A stretch of 64,000 bases of DNA from Conus ventricosus (GCA_018398815.1 CM031614.1:48358779-48422778), one strand, 5' to 3'; positions 1 to 10,214 are shown, numbered from the stretch's first letter. The notes: a model not told the origin generated them from the letters alone. Translations and numbers: made by a program.

Positions 1-18
1 CTGCACATTCAGCACAGA

Positions 19-89
19 CAGACAGAGAGAGAGAGAGTGAGACAGAGAGACAGACAAACAGACAGAGACAGAGACAGAGAGAGACAGAG
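19..89. repeat. GA/GACA-rich simple repeat
   Basis: Imperfect run of gaga and gaca units at the window edge. No coding signal was seen up to base 1280. Confidence 0.85.
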
Positions 90-162
90 TAAGATCTGAG
101 AACATTTGATATACATCAGCCTATGGCCACACTACTAGTGAGAGGGGAAGGGGTGATGTTTT

Positions 163-200
<38 letters not shown>
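163..200. repeat. (GTT)n microsatellite
   Basis: About twelve consecutive gtt units followed by a T run. Short translations across it are simple-repeat artefacts. Confidence 0.9.
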
Positions 201-201
<1 letters not shown>

Positions 202-348
202 GGTGTTCTTTTTTTTTAAAAAAGCATTTCCATAATTAATACAAACAACACATCATTAATTTACACAGATTGATGCAACTGCATATGTACGTAGATGACA
301 TGATCGTGTTTCTTAATGTTGCTTGTCAACTGTAATCTATGACGAGCG

Positions 349-442
349 AGCGATCGAGAGAGAGAGAGAGAGAGGAGAGAGAGAGGAGAGAGAGAGAGAA
401 GAGAGAGAGATTGAGAAAAGAGAGAGAAAGGAGAGAGAGAGA
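349..442. repeat. (GA)n microsatellite with interruptions
   Basis: Interrupted gaga tract. Serine/leucine-rich reading frames on the opposite strand are translations of the repeat and not genes. Confidence 0.9.
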
Positions 443-637
443 ATCAAAACTGTAATCGGAAAAAGGCCTACGCCCCTGGAAGGGAGGGGGGAGGGATAAG
501 ATGCACCCATTACTAAAACAAACAGAATACAAAATTCAGTAGCATAGAAATTCAAATGCATTTATCAAAATCAACCTTATATGAAGCCACAAGTCTGCAA
601 CCTGTTGAAAGTCTAGTAAATAGAGACGACTAAATTC

Positions 638-639
<2 letters not shown>

Positions 640-684
<45 letters not shown>

Positions 685-692
685 AGAGAGAG

Positions 693-744
<52 letters not shown>
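640..744. repeat. Compound (GT)n-(GA)n microsatellite
   Basis: A pure gt run of about 35 bp passes directly into an interrupted ga run. The same CA/GT-next-to-GA/CT arrangement recurs many times in this window. Confidence 0.95.
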
Positions 745-1072
745 TAGATTCAGTTAGATGCGTTGTCATCAGGGCCGATTATTGGTGGGGGAGGGAGGGA
801 GGTCTGGGAGGAGGAGCCCCTCACCCACACGCTAACGTCGCTAGTAATCCCAGAAGCTTGGCTAGTTCATGGCTAATTGGCAAAAACACACACACACACA
901 CAGTCTGCCGTCAGGCGTTGCGAGTTCAAATTCCGCTATCGCTCCATGTTAAAACTGCCATTTATCTGATGTACATCTTAACATGATGTCGTCCTGGTGG
1001 TATGGTGTGTGCAGTGCGAGACATGTCCGCTTACACTAACTCTCCTGAGATGGCTATGCCCCACTGTCCTAT

Positions 1073-1074
<2 letters not shown>

Positions 1075-1131
<57 letters not shown>

Positions 1132-1185
1132 AAGAGCAGTAAGAAGGAAATAGAGGAGAAAGGTACATTCAGGCAGACGGAGCCA

Positions 1186-1245
<60 letters not shown>

Positions 1246-1268
1246 AGAGAGAGAGAGAGAGAGAGAGA
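1075..1268. repeat. (CA)n and (GA)n microsatellites
   Basis: A ca run at about 1075-1131 and a ga run at about 1192-1268, separated by 60 bp. They lie just downstream of the stop codon of the minus-strand WD40 gene, so they fall in its 3' untranslated region if the mRNA extends that far. Confidence 0.95.
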
Positions 1269-1287
1269 TGACCGAAGAAATATGACT

Positions 1288-1718
1288 TTACACTAAGGAA
1301 CCGATGTTTTCCTCAGGGTTCTCGTCATCTCCTCTCATAGGATCATCATCATCCTCATCGTCGTCGTCATCGTCGTCGTCGTCATCATGTTCGTCGTCAA
1401 CATCGTCGTCGCTGTTGTCGGCCAACTCCCCGTCTCTTTCCACGGTCTCCCGACCCTGATCATCTACAATCTTTCCACGGTCTCCCGACCCTGATCATCT
1501 ACAATCTTTCCACGGTCTCCCGACCCTGATCATCTACAATCACGATGACACGCTCCTGGAAGGACAAGTGTGCATGTGGCGTCACAGGGCATGACGCCTG
1601 ATCGGGACTCTGGGTGACGTCATTCTCGGAAAGCGAGAGATCCCAGACGTGAATACGTGGGCTCTTAGATTCGGTGCTGATCACGGTCCCTCATGTCAAC
1701 GGTGTAGAGATTTTCCAT
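1288..1718 (-). CDS. WD40-repeat protein gene, terminal exon D, frame-broken, acidic C-terminus
   Basis: The acceptor CAG (revcomp of 1719-1721) gives phase 0 and starts [12 protein letters not shown]. One surplus base near 1680 then moves the frame to [16 protein letters not shown]. The blade continues to [11 protein letters not shown], where a 35-bp motif is repeated three times (1436-1540) and shifts the frame into a stop. With one copy of the motif the frame would continue without a stop through a tail of mostly D and E residues to TAA at 1288-1290, ending in [10 protein letters not shown]. The tail is encoded by an imperfect trinucleotide repeat. The exon is therefore recognisable but not translatable as written. 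Confidence 0.6.
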
Positions 1719-1834
1719 CTGCCAGTCACCAGAACATGACTTGATAATGATGAACAGCGGTTCATCATCAGCAATATAGTATTGATAACAACAACAACAA
1801 TGGTAATAATGATGATGATGATGGTGATGATGAC

Positions 1835-1869
<35 letters not shown>

Positions 1870-3854
1870 GATGATGATGATGATAGTAAAGAGCAGCAGC
1901 AGCAGCAACAACAACGACAACAACGACAATAATAACAAAAACACTGATAGTAGTGGTACTGATGATCATCTTCATCATCGTCTTAAGATCTAAAAGCCAT
2001 AACTAATTTACTAGCTGTACCTCAGTCACTGAATTCACATGATAGTGACGAATGTACTAATTGTACTCTATAATGACTGAACTAATTTGACAATGACTGA
2101 ATGACTGGCTGTGGTCTACAATGACTAGACAAATGTGACAAGAACTGATATATTGACTGGATTCTACAATAAATGAACAAATGTGATAATAACTAACTTA
2201 ATGACTGTAATCCGCATCGACTGAACAAACTCGACAATGACTTTTTTTCTGACTTTATTCTACGATGACCGAACTCGCATAACAATAAGTAATAATACTG
2301 ACTATATCTACAATGACTACACAAACATGACAATCGTTAATTTACCGACTGTATTCTACAGTGACCTGTCAATCACTAACTTACTGACTGTATTCTACAA
2401 TCGCCGAACAAAATTAATATGAAAATAACTGATTTCTTGATTGTATTCCACGATGACCAAACAAATGTGACAATGACTAATTTTTTACAACCTATTGTCT
2501 ACAATGACTGCACAAATATGAAAATAACTTATTTACTGACCGCAAGCGCCATCTAATCCAGTCACTGAGTTGACATGTTCGAAAATGTCATATTTTTCAA
2601 GCAATTCTTTCGCGTGGTTGAGAAAAACAACAACACAACATTATGATAGTTTGAAATAGTTGGCAAAGTGTTAAATCTTCTTCTCACAACAGAACTATCA
2701 ATTGTACAACAATATAGAGCTTGAGTTGGGAATAAAAAGCTGTTTGAATGCCAAGCCTACATGTGTAAATGCCACAATCGCAGTGAAAGATGTTCCTTTA
2801 AGTTTCAGTTTCATCAAGGAAATGTCACTAGGTGCGGACTAGCCCATATACGCTACACCACATCCGCTATACATACATACATATACTCTACACAACATCC
2901 ACACACATCCAAAGCTCGCAAATATATACAAACACATGTACACTCACTACACACACATATTATGATAATATTGGCACGGCCAATGTTACGTAGGTACCCA
3001 ATCAGCGCGTTGAGCTAATGCATAGGTCAAACATCTGCTAACTCGTGGCCATAATACCCAAATGTTTTTAAGCACATTTCTACTCTGAAGCATTCACCTG
3101 CCAGATGTTTAAATCACATTGAGGAGATCTGTCTTTCTTTTTTCATATAGACGTTTTGCCATATACCATATTTTTACAGTTTCCACCCGAACTCATCATC
3201 GTACTCTCAATAACAAGTCTCCATTCTACTCCACTCTTCTTTTCTTTATCATCCCACCATACATCACTCTCCTCTCCCAAGTTGTCCTACCATTCTCGAG
3301 CATGTCGTAGTGAATCACTTGACAGTCAAGACACTGAGAGATCTTTCTACCAACCACAGAACATTACTATTGCTGGTGTATCATGTGAAAACAATGGTCG
3401 AACGTCATTACAAACCACTTCGTCTCTGATGTCTAGCCCTTGAAGCAACATCTACTTTGTTGGGCTTTTTTCCGAAGGTGAAGTGCATTTCTTTAATGGA
3501 AAGAAGCTGCATCGGAGACAAGATGGTTTAAACTTTGTATGTTGTTTTCCATCTCTATCTCGTTTATTTGCAAACCTTACTACATCTGTCACTAGTGTCA
3601 GGCTACGGAATTGGCCGAATTCTGTAAGCCTCCTTGTGATTGGTAGAAAGATCCATCAGCATTAAAAGGCTGCATACGTCTTCGTCCTCAAAGATGGTGG
3701 CGGAGCTGGCGGTGTGAAGGTCCCACACAATGAATCCCTCCGTGGCGAAATTCGGATGGTACAGGTAGCGACCGTCGGGAGTGACACGAAACAGCCCACT
3801 CCTCGTAGATCGGCCCCAGCTGAACCTGTACGGTTTTTGTCCTGGACACACACA

Positions 3855-3916
<62 letters not shown>

Positions 3917-3947
3917 AACTGCACATGCACACCTACCCCCCTTCCCC

Positions 3948-4045
<98 letters not shown>

Positions 4046-4260
4046 AACGAACGAACGAACGAACGAACGAATTTTGTTTATTCAGGGATATGAGATAAGC
4101 ATACAAGTGTGCTTTTTTACACTCAGCCCTGAGGCTAAACAAAAATTCACAACAATAGTGCAGAAAGTAGATCTTTTTTACACTCAGCCCTGAGGCTAAA
4201 CAAAAATTCACAACAATAGTGCAGAAAGTAAATTGTCTATTATATGTAACTAGTATAGCA

Positions 4261-4291
<31 letters not shown>

Positions 4292-4698
4292 AGAAGAAGA
4301 AGAAGAAGAAGGAAAAAGAAGAAAGTATGAGAAACATAAATACACAATGTAGTGTACGCCAACTATTTACACGACTGACAAAGGCCACAGGAGGTAATTC
4401 GGTGATCAATTAAACAAAAGAATAAGACAGAGCATATGCTAGTTTAACCGTGAATTTTTAAAATAAACATTGATCCAATGATAATGGAAAATGAAATAAT
4501 AAGTAAAAAGGTAAAATATGCAGGGTTCAATTTCTGAATAACAACAGTTGCTGACATTTATACTTGTGATATTAGCTCAGACTGAATACTAGGGAACTGT
4601 TAAAATGTTTTTCATTTTTTCAAATAGAAGGCGTTTATACGCAACTTTAAACGAATTAATGCTTTTCTTCTGTTTAACATATGTTGGCATAGAATTCC

Positions 4699-4743
<45 letters not shown>

Positions 4744-4998
4744 GGAGAGAGAGAGAGACTTCCAAGCCGCAGGTTGCTAACTTGTTTATGGCTTGAACGT
4801 TGTTACATATATTATGTGTACATAAATTATATAGGCTACGTTATGGAGACATCGGCAAAAGGGAGGTAATGTGCGTTACAGCTCGCATTCAGTTACCTCG
4901 CCAGCATCAGTGATCGTTCGCTGAGTGTTTCCGATGTCAGTAGTGTTTGCGTGCGTGCGTGCGTGCGTGCGTGCCTGCGCGCGTGCGCGTGCGTGTGC

Positions 4999-5034
<36 letters not shown>

Positions 5035-5162
5035 GTGTCTTGCTCTTGGGTAGTGTGCATAGTATTCCGTGGGGTTGTACTTCAGATGTTGAAGGTTCAG
5101 CGTCGTCAGGCTATTTGCAACACACAAACACGCGTGCGCGCGCTCCCACACGCCTCACTCTT

Positions 5163-5235
<73 letters not shown>

Positions 5236-7257
5236 GAGCTAATCTGCCCCTCTGTCATATGCACTGCTTCTGCTCCTGTATAAGATATGCTGCTTCTATC
5301 TCCCACATTGCTAGAAGAAAGAGAAGGAAAAAAAGAAAGAGGGGGAGAAAAAAAAAGGAGAAGAAGAAAATATAAAACCAAGAAAACTGTCACGAAGAGA
5401 AGACCCTACCCTTAAAGATCTTCTCCGTGCGCAGTTTGAGGACATCCAAGAAGTTCAGATAACTGTCGTAGTAATTGACCCAGATGATATGTCGCCCGTC
5501 CCCACTGAGTGCCAGCCCGCGCAAAACGCACCGTTTTGATTTGCCGATTTCCATTCGGAAAAAATGTGTATTTGGATTTGGTATGTTGACACAATTTTTA
5601 AGGGACACAGATTCACACTGCCTCGGTTTCTCCGCGCTTGCCGACGTTCGTGTGACGCCCACGTGCAACTCGCCCATAACACTTTTCTTGCCACTGGGGC
5701 CGAGACTGAACGTAGCACATCTGTTTCTTTGTCTCAAATGGTGAGTTTGAAGTCATGCCGACTGGAAAAACGGTATCAGTTGTCATTCGACCAGGCGAAG
5801 TGGTCCGAAAACAATGCCGCGACTGTCTATGCAAGAACGCGAGCGAGCCATTCGAATGTTAATAGTCGGTATGTCATCGAGAGAGACAGCCAGACAACTG
5901 AATTGCAGTCACTCTACAATTGTAAGGCTATCACAACGTTTGGCAGCAACTGGTTCCACCACTGATCGGCGCCGAACGGGCCAACCTCGTGTTACCACAC
6001 CAGCGCAAGATCGATACATTCGGCAACTTCATCTTCGTAATCGATTCCTTACAGCAGCAGAAACATGTCGCCAGGTGGTTGGTCGACGGGGTCCAGTGTC
6101 TGCACAAACTGTTCGACGTCGATTGCAAGAATCAGGGCTCAATGCAAGACGCCCTCATGTTGGCCCAGTCCTCACCCGTAGACACCGTCAGCAACGCCTG
6201 CAGTGGGCCAACCAGCATCTGCCATGGACACGACGTCAGTGGAGAGCTGTGCTGTTCTCTGACGAAAGTCGATTCGCGTTATCTCATGCTGACGGGAGAA
6301 TGAGAGTCTGGAGGCGTGTCGGGGAACGCTACGCCAACTGCTGCGTGTTTGAAGCCAATAGATGGGGAGGGGGCAGTCTGATGGTTTGGGGGGCATTCAG
6401 TCATGACTACCGGACACCTCTGTACTTTTTTGACAACCATGTGAATGCCAACACGTACCAGCAGGTGCTGCAGAACCACGTCGTCCCACTGTTTGGCCAG
6501 CACCCGGAGCTGCAGTTCTTCCAGCATGATAATGCACGACCCCACACCGCAAGAGCCACCGCTGCATTTCTCCAGGCGAACAACATTGCCGTGTTGCCCT
6601 GGCCATCTCTGTCCCCTGACATGGCTCCCATTGAACACGTCTGGGATGAGCTGGGGCGTCTTGTGGCCCGTGGAAGACGTCCACAGACTCTCGATCATTT
6701 GAGGCGCGCACTGACCGAGGAGTGGGATGGACTGCCACAGGCGTTCTTGCACAACCTTGTCTACTCCATGAGGAGGCGCTGCCAAGCGTGCATCGGGGCA
6801 AATGGCGGACACACTCGGTATTAGAGCTTGCGGACGGACATGCTCGTCGTCGTGTACTTTTTGACAGCGACCCTAGTGAAGTCACCACCTCATTTCAGAT
6901 GAATTCGGCCATTCTTGTCAAGAACAGACATTTTGTTTAATTGAAAAATGGATGCGTAATCAAATATGCTTACTTTCATTAAATAATTCTGTACTACCAA
7001 CGTTGTCTGGGTCTTTTGGCAAGCGGTGCGTTTTTAATGTTGTTCAGTATATAACTCATCATCAACGTAGTAGTCGTCGTCGTTGTCTTCATCATCCTCA
7101 TCAGAGCCGTGCAAATGTGGGTTTTCCTGATGGTGGGGGTGGTTGTCATCAGTAGCATCGAGGAGCATCTTGGTGGCCACAATGCGCCGCTCAATGACGT
7201 CCACCACTGTCAAGCTCGTCCAGTCGTCGCACGTGGACACAGCATAGCGTTCGTTTC
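1288..7257 (-). CDS. WD40-repeat protein gene, 3' part (four exons seen)
   Basis: Composite gene entry. Four small exons on the minus strand, at 7067-7257, 5410-5617, 3678-3841 and 1288-1718, each have a CAG acceptor. The first three have GT donors. Their phases agree in order: 1 to 0, 0 to 1, 1 to 0, then 0. Each encodes WD40-like blade sequence, for example [15 protein letters not shown] and [13 protein letters not shown], and the last ends in a strongly acidic tail. WD40 blades form propellers that act as protein interaction scaffolds; animal relatives include NACHT-WD40 proteins, but no NACHT domain lies in this window, so the partner and role are unknown. Earlier exons should lie beyond 7257 or outside the window. 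The intron between the first two exons holds a Tc1-type transposon. The last exon has two frame breaks, so the copy may be a pseudogene or carry assembly errors. Confidence 0.66.
1340..1390. repeat. Imperfect (TCG/TCA)n trinucleotide repeat
   Basis: On the minus strand this encodes the aspartate-rich tail of the WD40 gene. The mix of GAC, GAT, GAG and GAA codons suggests selection for acidity and not simple slippage alone. Confidence 0.8.
1436..1540. repeat. 35-bp motif, three perfect tandem copies
   Basis: Copies lie at 1436-1470, 1471-1505 and 1506-1540 and are identical to each other. The array lies in the coding part of the WD40 terminal exon. Two extra copies add 70 bp, which is not a multiple of three. 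Confidence 0.95.
1790..1925. repeat. (GAT)n trinucleotide repeat with CAG/CAA runs
   Basis: A long gatgatgat tract (about 1808-1883) followed by short cagcag and caacaa runs. It lies in the intron between exons C and D of the WD40 gene. Confidence 0.9.
2030..2545. repeat. Degenerate minisatellite, about 60-bp period
   Basis: Phrases of the type 'gactgtattctacaatgactg' and 'aacaaatgtgacaatgac' recur roughly every 60 bp about eight or nine times with many substitutions. It lies in an intron of the WD40 gene. From 2546 to about 3670 nothing else was recognised. Confidence 0.75.
3678..3841 (-). CDS. WD40-repeat protein gene, exon C
   Basis: The acceptor is CCAG (revcomp of 3842-3845), directly after a long (GT)n tract on the minus strand. 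The donor is GTATGC at 3677-3672. The 164-bp exon starts with two bases of a split codon and ends in phase 0. It reads [18 protein letters not shown] and [19 protein letters not shown]: a DGRYL turn followed by a WD dipeptide, the best WD40 signature of the four exons. Confidence 0.72.
3848..4040. repeat. Compound (CA)n-(GA)n microsatellite
   Basis: A ca run of about 65 bp, a short spacer with a C tract, then about 90 bp of pure ga. It starts within 10 bp of the WD40 exon C acceptor, so repeat length could affect the polypyrimidine tract on the minus strand. Confidence 0.95.
4041..4070. repeat. (GAAC)n microsatellite
   Basis: About seven gaac units directly following the ga run. Confidence 0.9.
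4111..4230. repeat. 61-bp tandem duplication
   Basis: The sequence starting 'tttttacactcagccctgag' occurs twice back to back, about 4114-4170 and 4175-4230, nearly identical. It lies in an intron of the WD40 gene. Confidence 0.9.
4262..4322. repeat. (GAA)n microsatellite
   Basis: A gaa run of about 55 bp with two interruptions. Confidence 0.9.
4701..4760. repeat. (GA)n microsatellite
   Basis: Interrupted ga run. The flanks are AT-rich with no coding signal. Confidence 0.9.
4948..5232. repeat. (TGCG)n, (GT)n, (CT)n and (CA)n cluster
   Basis: tgcg units at about 4950-4985, a gt run at 4997-5033, then ct at 5162-5184 and ca at 5185-5233. The cluster fills the intron just downstream of WD40 exon B. 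Confidence 0.9.
5410..5617 (-). CDS. WD40-repeat protein gene, exon B
   Basis: The frame begins in phase 0 after a CAG at 5620-5618 and reads through [19 protein letters not shown] and [15 protein letters not shown], typical blade strands with the GDG turn. It ends KIFKG at a GT donor (5409-5408) after one base of a split codon. That phase matches the start of exon C exactly. An alternative acceptor further upstream, giving a longer exon to about 5715, cannot be excluded because the same frame stays open there. Confidence 0.65.
5730..6900 (+). mobile_element. Tc1/mariner-type DNA transposon (limits uncertain)
   Basis: Contains one uninterrupted transposase gene. A weak inverted match of about 23 bp (5732-5754 against 6877-6899) brackets the gene and is the best terminal repeat candidate seen by eye. 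A flanking TA duplication could not be established. The element lies in an intron of the minus-strand WD40 gene, in opposite orientation. Confidence 0.6.
5814..6824 (+). CDS. Tc1-type DDE transposase, 336 aa
   Basis: Cuts and pastes its own element, inserting at TA dinucleotides in known family members. An N-terminal paired-like helix-turn-helix region (about residues 1-110, with RTGQPR near 54-59) is followed by the catalytic core. D150 lies in LFSDESRF, D239 in QHDNARPH and E274 in [14 protein letters not shown]. There are 34 residues between D239 and E274, the DD34E signature of Tc1 and not the DD34D of mariner. The length matches the usual 330-350 residues. The frame is unbroken and the start is the first methionine before the helix-turn-helix, so the enzyme could be active. 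This contrasts with nearly every other element in the window. Confidence 0.93.
   Translation: MPRLSMQERERAIRMLIVGMSSRETARQLNCSHSTIVRLSQRLAATGSTTDRRRTGQPRVTTPAQDRYIRQLHLRNRFLTAAETCRQVVGRRGPVSAQTVRRRLQESGLNARRPHVGPVLTRRHRQQRLQWANQHLPWTRRQWRAVLFSDESRFALSHADGRMRVWRRVGERYANCCVFEANRWGGGSLMVWGAFSHDYRTPLYFFDNHVNANTYQQVLQNHVVPLFGQHPELQFFQHDNARPHTARATAAFLQANNIAVLPWPSLSPDMAPIEHVWDELGRLVARGRRPQTLDHLRRALTEEWDGLPQAFLHNLVYSMRRRCQACIGANGGHTRY
7067..7257 (-). CDS. WD40-repeat protein gene, upstream exon A
   Basis: The acceptor is CAG (revcomp of 7258-7260). The likely donor is the GT at 7066-7065. The frame reads [20 protein letters not shown] and then [14 protein letters not shown], which fits one WD40-like blade, followed by an acidic loop rich in D and E. 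It starts with two bases of a split codon (phase 1) and ends in phase 0. The donor is weak and the exon could extend to a stop at about 7034, so the 3' boundary is less sure than the 5' one. Confidence 0.6.
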
Positions 7258-7261
7258 CTGT

Positions 7262-7368
7262 GACAGACATATAGACACGCACGCGCACGCGCACACACGC
7301 ACGCGCGCACACACGCATGCACGCACATGCACGTACACATGCATGCACACATGCACGCATGCGCTCAT

Positions 7369-7436
<68 letters not shown>

Positions 7437-7500
7437 TAGACAGACAAACGAACGGACAGACAGACAGAGACAGACAGACAGCGAGAGAGACAGACAGATC
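7262..7500. repeat. (CA)n with CGCA variants, then GACA repeat
   Basis: ca/cgca-rich tract at 7265-7430 and a gaca/gaga tract at 7438-7498. It sits directly upstream, in minus-strand sense, of WD40 exon A. Confidence 0.92.
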
Positions 7501-7787
7501 CAGAATCATTCGCCACCGGACATGACGTCAACCCATACAGTTTCACCGGCAGTTCCTGCCAAGACTTCACTGTCAAGATTTGGGTTTGTGCCTTTGCCGT
7601 TTCTGTGATCAGACTGTCTCGCTGGCCTTTCCCAAGAAGTGTCTTCTTAACAGACCTCCACAGTCAGACCATGTCGACTCTCACTTCAGCATTCGCTGCA
7701 CAGGCTGTCTGTCCGTCTAGGACAGAATCTATTGCAGCAAACTTCCCCACCCTCTCCTTCAGTGTTGTATCTAGTTCTGCTTCCGAC

Positions 7788-7910
7788 TATTATTATTATC
7801 ATATTATAATGAATACTTATATAGCGCCTATTCTCGGCTAGAGACCAAACTCTAAGCGCTTTACAATCCACACTCGTTGACACAACGGGCTGCCTACCTG
7901 GGTAGCGCCG
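7788..7910. repeat. Dispersed repeat with 'tatagcgcc...aagcgctttac' motif
   Basis: The phrase 'atatagcgcctattctcggc' followed by 'agaccaaactctaagcgctt' resembles a short interspersed sequence found repeatedly in mollusc and other invertebrate genomic DNA. The family name is not known to me. No open frame of interest was seen. Confidence 0.45.
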
Positions 7911-8049
7911 ATTGAAGAGCTGCCAGCTGGCGCTTCATTCAGTCGTTTCCCGTGTCATCCAGTCCATATCATTCAATATCGTTCACTCAATTTCCTTACT
8001 TCCTTCAGTCTTTCCATTTCTTACGCAGGATGCATGCTATGTGCAACGT

Positions 8050-8326
8050 GTCATCCATACCAACGACCAAATCTGGCCTTCTCTTCCGAAAGTTGGTGAT
8101 GGGACTTTACGTGTGTGCAAGATGTTATGCGTGCGTCCACACACGGAACCTCAGTTTATAGTCTCATTCAGAGGACTGTATGGGAAATGAAGTCAGAACC
8201 AATTTTAACTCCGACGGAAAAATCCCTCCGTACCGAAACGGCCCGGCGGAGATTCGAACCCGCAACCCCAGGATCACCAAGATTACGAGTCCGGTGCTCT
8301 ACCAACTGAGCTATTCCGGCCCGCGA
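8050..8326 (-). mobile_element. tRNA-derived SINE
   Basis: Read on the minus strand, 8326-8242 has a tRNA-like head with an A box ('tagctcagttggtagagca') and a B box ('gggttcgaatctc'). The acceptor ends are near-complementary (ggccgg / ccgggcc). The anticodon arm is enlarged and mispaired, so this is not a working tRNA. Downstream lies a conserved body with the phrase 'actgaggttccgtgtgtgga', similar to the body of widespread mollusc SINEs. The 3' end is not sharply defined. Confidence 0.7.
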
Positions 8327-8339
8327 CCATTGGCATGAA

Positions 8340-8920
8340 TGACTCTCCATCTACACGCTTTCTCGTCAGCTCTGCTGTTCCTGAGACATTCGGCTCCTGC
8401 CAGGGTCTACATTCAAAACATAGACCCATGGTGAAAGGTCTGTTTCTGTTCCAGCCTCCACGACATGGACGACAAACTAACTCTTGTCTCTCTAAGAATT
8501 TCAGAGATTCTCTGACAGAATTCAAAGACAGGGTCTAACAATTCCTCTCTTCCATAATGGGAAAATCTTAGCATACAAGCTGGTATGTCTACGTGACGAG
8601 CAAGTTTGAGTATGTACAGGACGGTGTCTTGAGCGAATATCATGTTTTGGTGATGCATGTGTTATTAACGAACGTGAGTCAGTCATGACATAATTCTGTG
8701 AAATGCCGTGAGTAAATATCCAGAATATGAGCTATATAGGTGTCCAGTGTTATTCTATTTTGCTGTATGGAGGAAAACGGGCATTGTAAGAAGGCAGTGA
8801 ACCCTCTCACAAAAGACCATCAGCGTTTAGAGGCAAGGAATGCTGTACGTAGTAGAGAAAATTAATAGGTAATAGACCCATTAGCAGTATATATAAGAAT
8901 ATAGGTTTCTGGATTCTGGA
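8340..8920. other. No gene recognised
   Basis: Mixed sequence with short open frames but no recognisable domain, RNA or repeat unit. Confidence 0.5.
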
Positions 8921-10214
8921 TTCGACATTAGAAAAGTAGTTACGTACTCAGAATCAAAAACTTACTTGGAGAATATTTCGACAGGGTCGCCCTATCTTCT
9001 TCAGCTCACTGTTGGTGTTGTGGCAGCGAGGCTTGATGGGACGACTGTTGTGGGGGGTGAACGGTTGTCAGGATCTGATTGTAAAGGGGGGGGGGGGAGT
9101 TCAAAGCCTTGATCTCTGTTCAGGCTGGGGCGTCTGGTCTTAATTTTGATGGCTTCTTTGACTTTTCTTTTTGTGAGGAAGGGCTCTGTAAAGAGAATCT
9201 TGGTTTCTTGGGGGCTGAAACTGTGGCCTGTGGCTTATAGATGTTCATGTATGGCAGAAGTAGATCGGTTTTGGTGTTCCTGTAGACAGGTGGTGAGTGG
9301 TCTTGCTGTCTCGCCAATGTAAGTATGGGTACAGTCTTGACACCCTACCTGGTACACTACACCACACTGCTTGAGGGGGTCCGTTTTGTCTTTGACATGG
9401 GTCAGTTGCTGGCGTAGGGAGTTGGTGGGTTTGTGGAACACTTTGCATCCATGTTGTTGGAAGGTCCTGTCTAGACGCTCTGAGACTCCTTTAATGTAAG
9501 GGATCCCCACTTTCACAGTGTCCGTATCTGTGGAAGAAGGGTAGCGAATTCGAGGATTGTCCCACATCCATGCAGGGTATCTGTTTGCAGAAAGGGCAGT
9601 CTTGATGTGTTCTTCTTCTTTCAGCTCTTCCTCCTTAGTGGAACACAGTACAGAGACTCTGTGCATGAGGGTGTTGACAACAGATCTTTTGTGCTGGAGG
9701 GGGTGGTTAGAGTGAAAGTTCAGATATTGGTCAGTGTGGGTGGGTTTCCTATAAACGGTGGTCTCCACCCTGTCGTCATGGGTTCGGGTGATGAGTGTGT
9801 CCAGGAACGGGATCTTCCCTTCTACTTCAGTTTCGGAAATGAATTGGATACTGTCGTCGATGGAATTCAGGTGAGCGGTGAAGCTGTCAACCTCTGTCTC
9901 CTGTATGCGGGTCATGGTGTCATCCACATAGCGGTACCACATGCTGGGAGGGTTGGCAGCAGTCTCAAGGGCTACTTTTTCAAAATGTTCCATGTTCAGG
10001 TTGGCTACCACTGGAGATACTGGCGAACCCATAGCAGCTCCTTGTTTCTGCTGGTAGAACTCATGGTTAAATGAAAAGTAGGTGCTAGTGAGGCACAGTT
10101 CCAACAATTCTAGCACCTGTTTTGTGGTGAGTTCACACCGGTGACATAGGTGGTAGTCATCCTCAATCATCTCCCGAATGACTTGGCGAGCCTTGGGTAC
10201 AGGGATGCTAGTGA
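8920..10214 (-). mobile_element. Penelope-like element, 5'-truncated, minus strand
   Basis: The coding part runs from 10214 down to 9235 and the 3' untranslated part continues to about 8920. The right end at about 10214 is where similarity to the neighbouring plus-strand copy begins ('gttcactagcatcc'). The first half of the reverse transcriptase is therefore missing, including the catalytic aspartate of SYDVCALFTSIP seen in the other copy. The 3' region has a short G run (C on the coding strand) at about 9086-9099, corresponding to the huge poly-C tract of the other copy. Confidence 0.85.
9235..10214 (-). CDS. Penelope-like reverse transcriptase C-terminal half with GIY-YIG endonuclease, frame open
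   Basis: Reverse transcriptase of the Penelope clade, which primes at a nick made by its own GIY-YIG nuclease. Visible are GAAMGSPVSPVVAN (RT block with SP), YRYVDDTMTR (YVDD catalytic box), IPFLDTLITR, the HGCKVF and PTNSLR region, and a C-terminal GIY-YIG domain as GVVYQVGC...TYIGETARPL. The frame is open for about 326 codons to a TAA at 9235-9237. The N-terminal RT half is lost, so it cannot be functional alone. An ATG at 10257 exists only by chance in the adjoining sequence. Confidence 0.9.

Noticed and set aside
830..960. A SINE, from the B-box-like phrase 'gagttcaaattccgctatcg'
   Set aside because: No matching A box at the right distance and no recognisable body.
536..1296. Open frames made of repeated HT, SL, VC or RE residues
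   Set aside because: They are direct translations of CA, GA, GT and CT microsatellites; the same holds for similar frames throughout the window.
6279..6888. Minus-strand open frames of 160-177 codons
   Set aside because: They lie opposite the Tc1 transposase gene and are shadows of its GC-rich coding sequence.
8242..8326. A functional tRNA gene with a CGT anticodon
   Set aside because: The anticodon arm does not pair properly, there is extra sequence before the T arm, and a SINE body follows; a SINE head explains it better.
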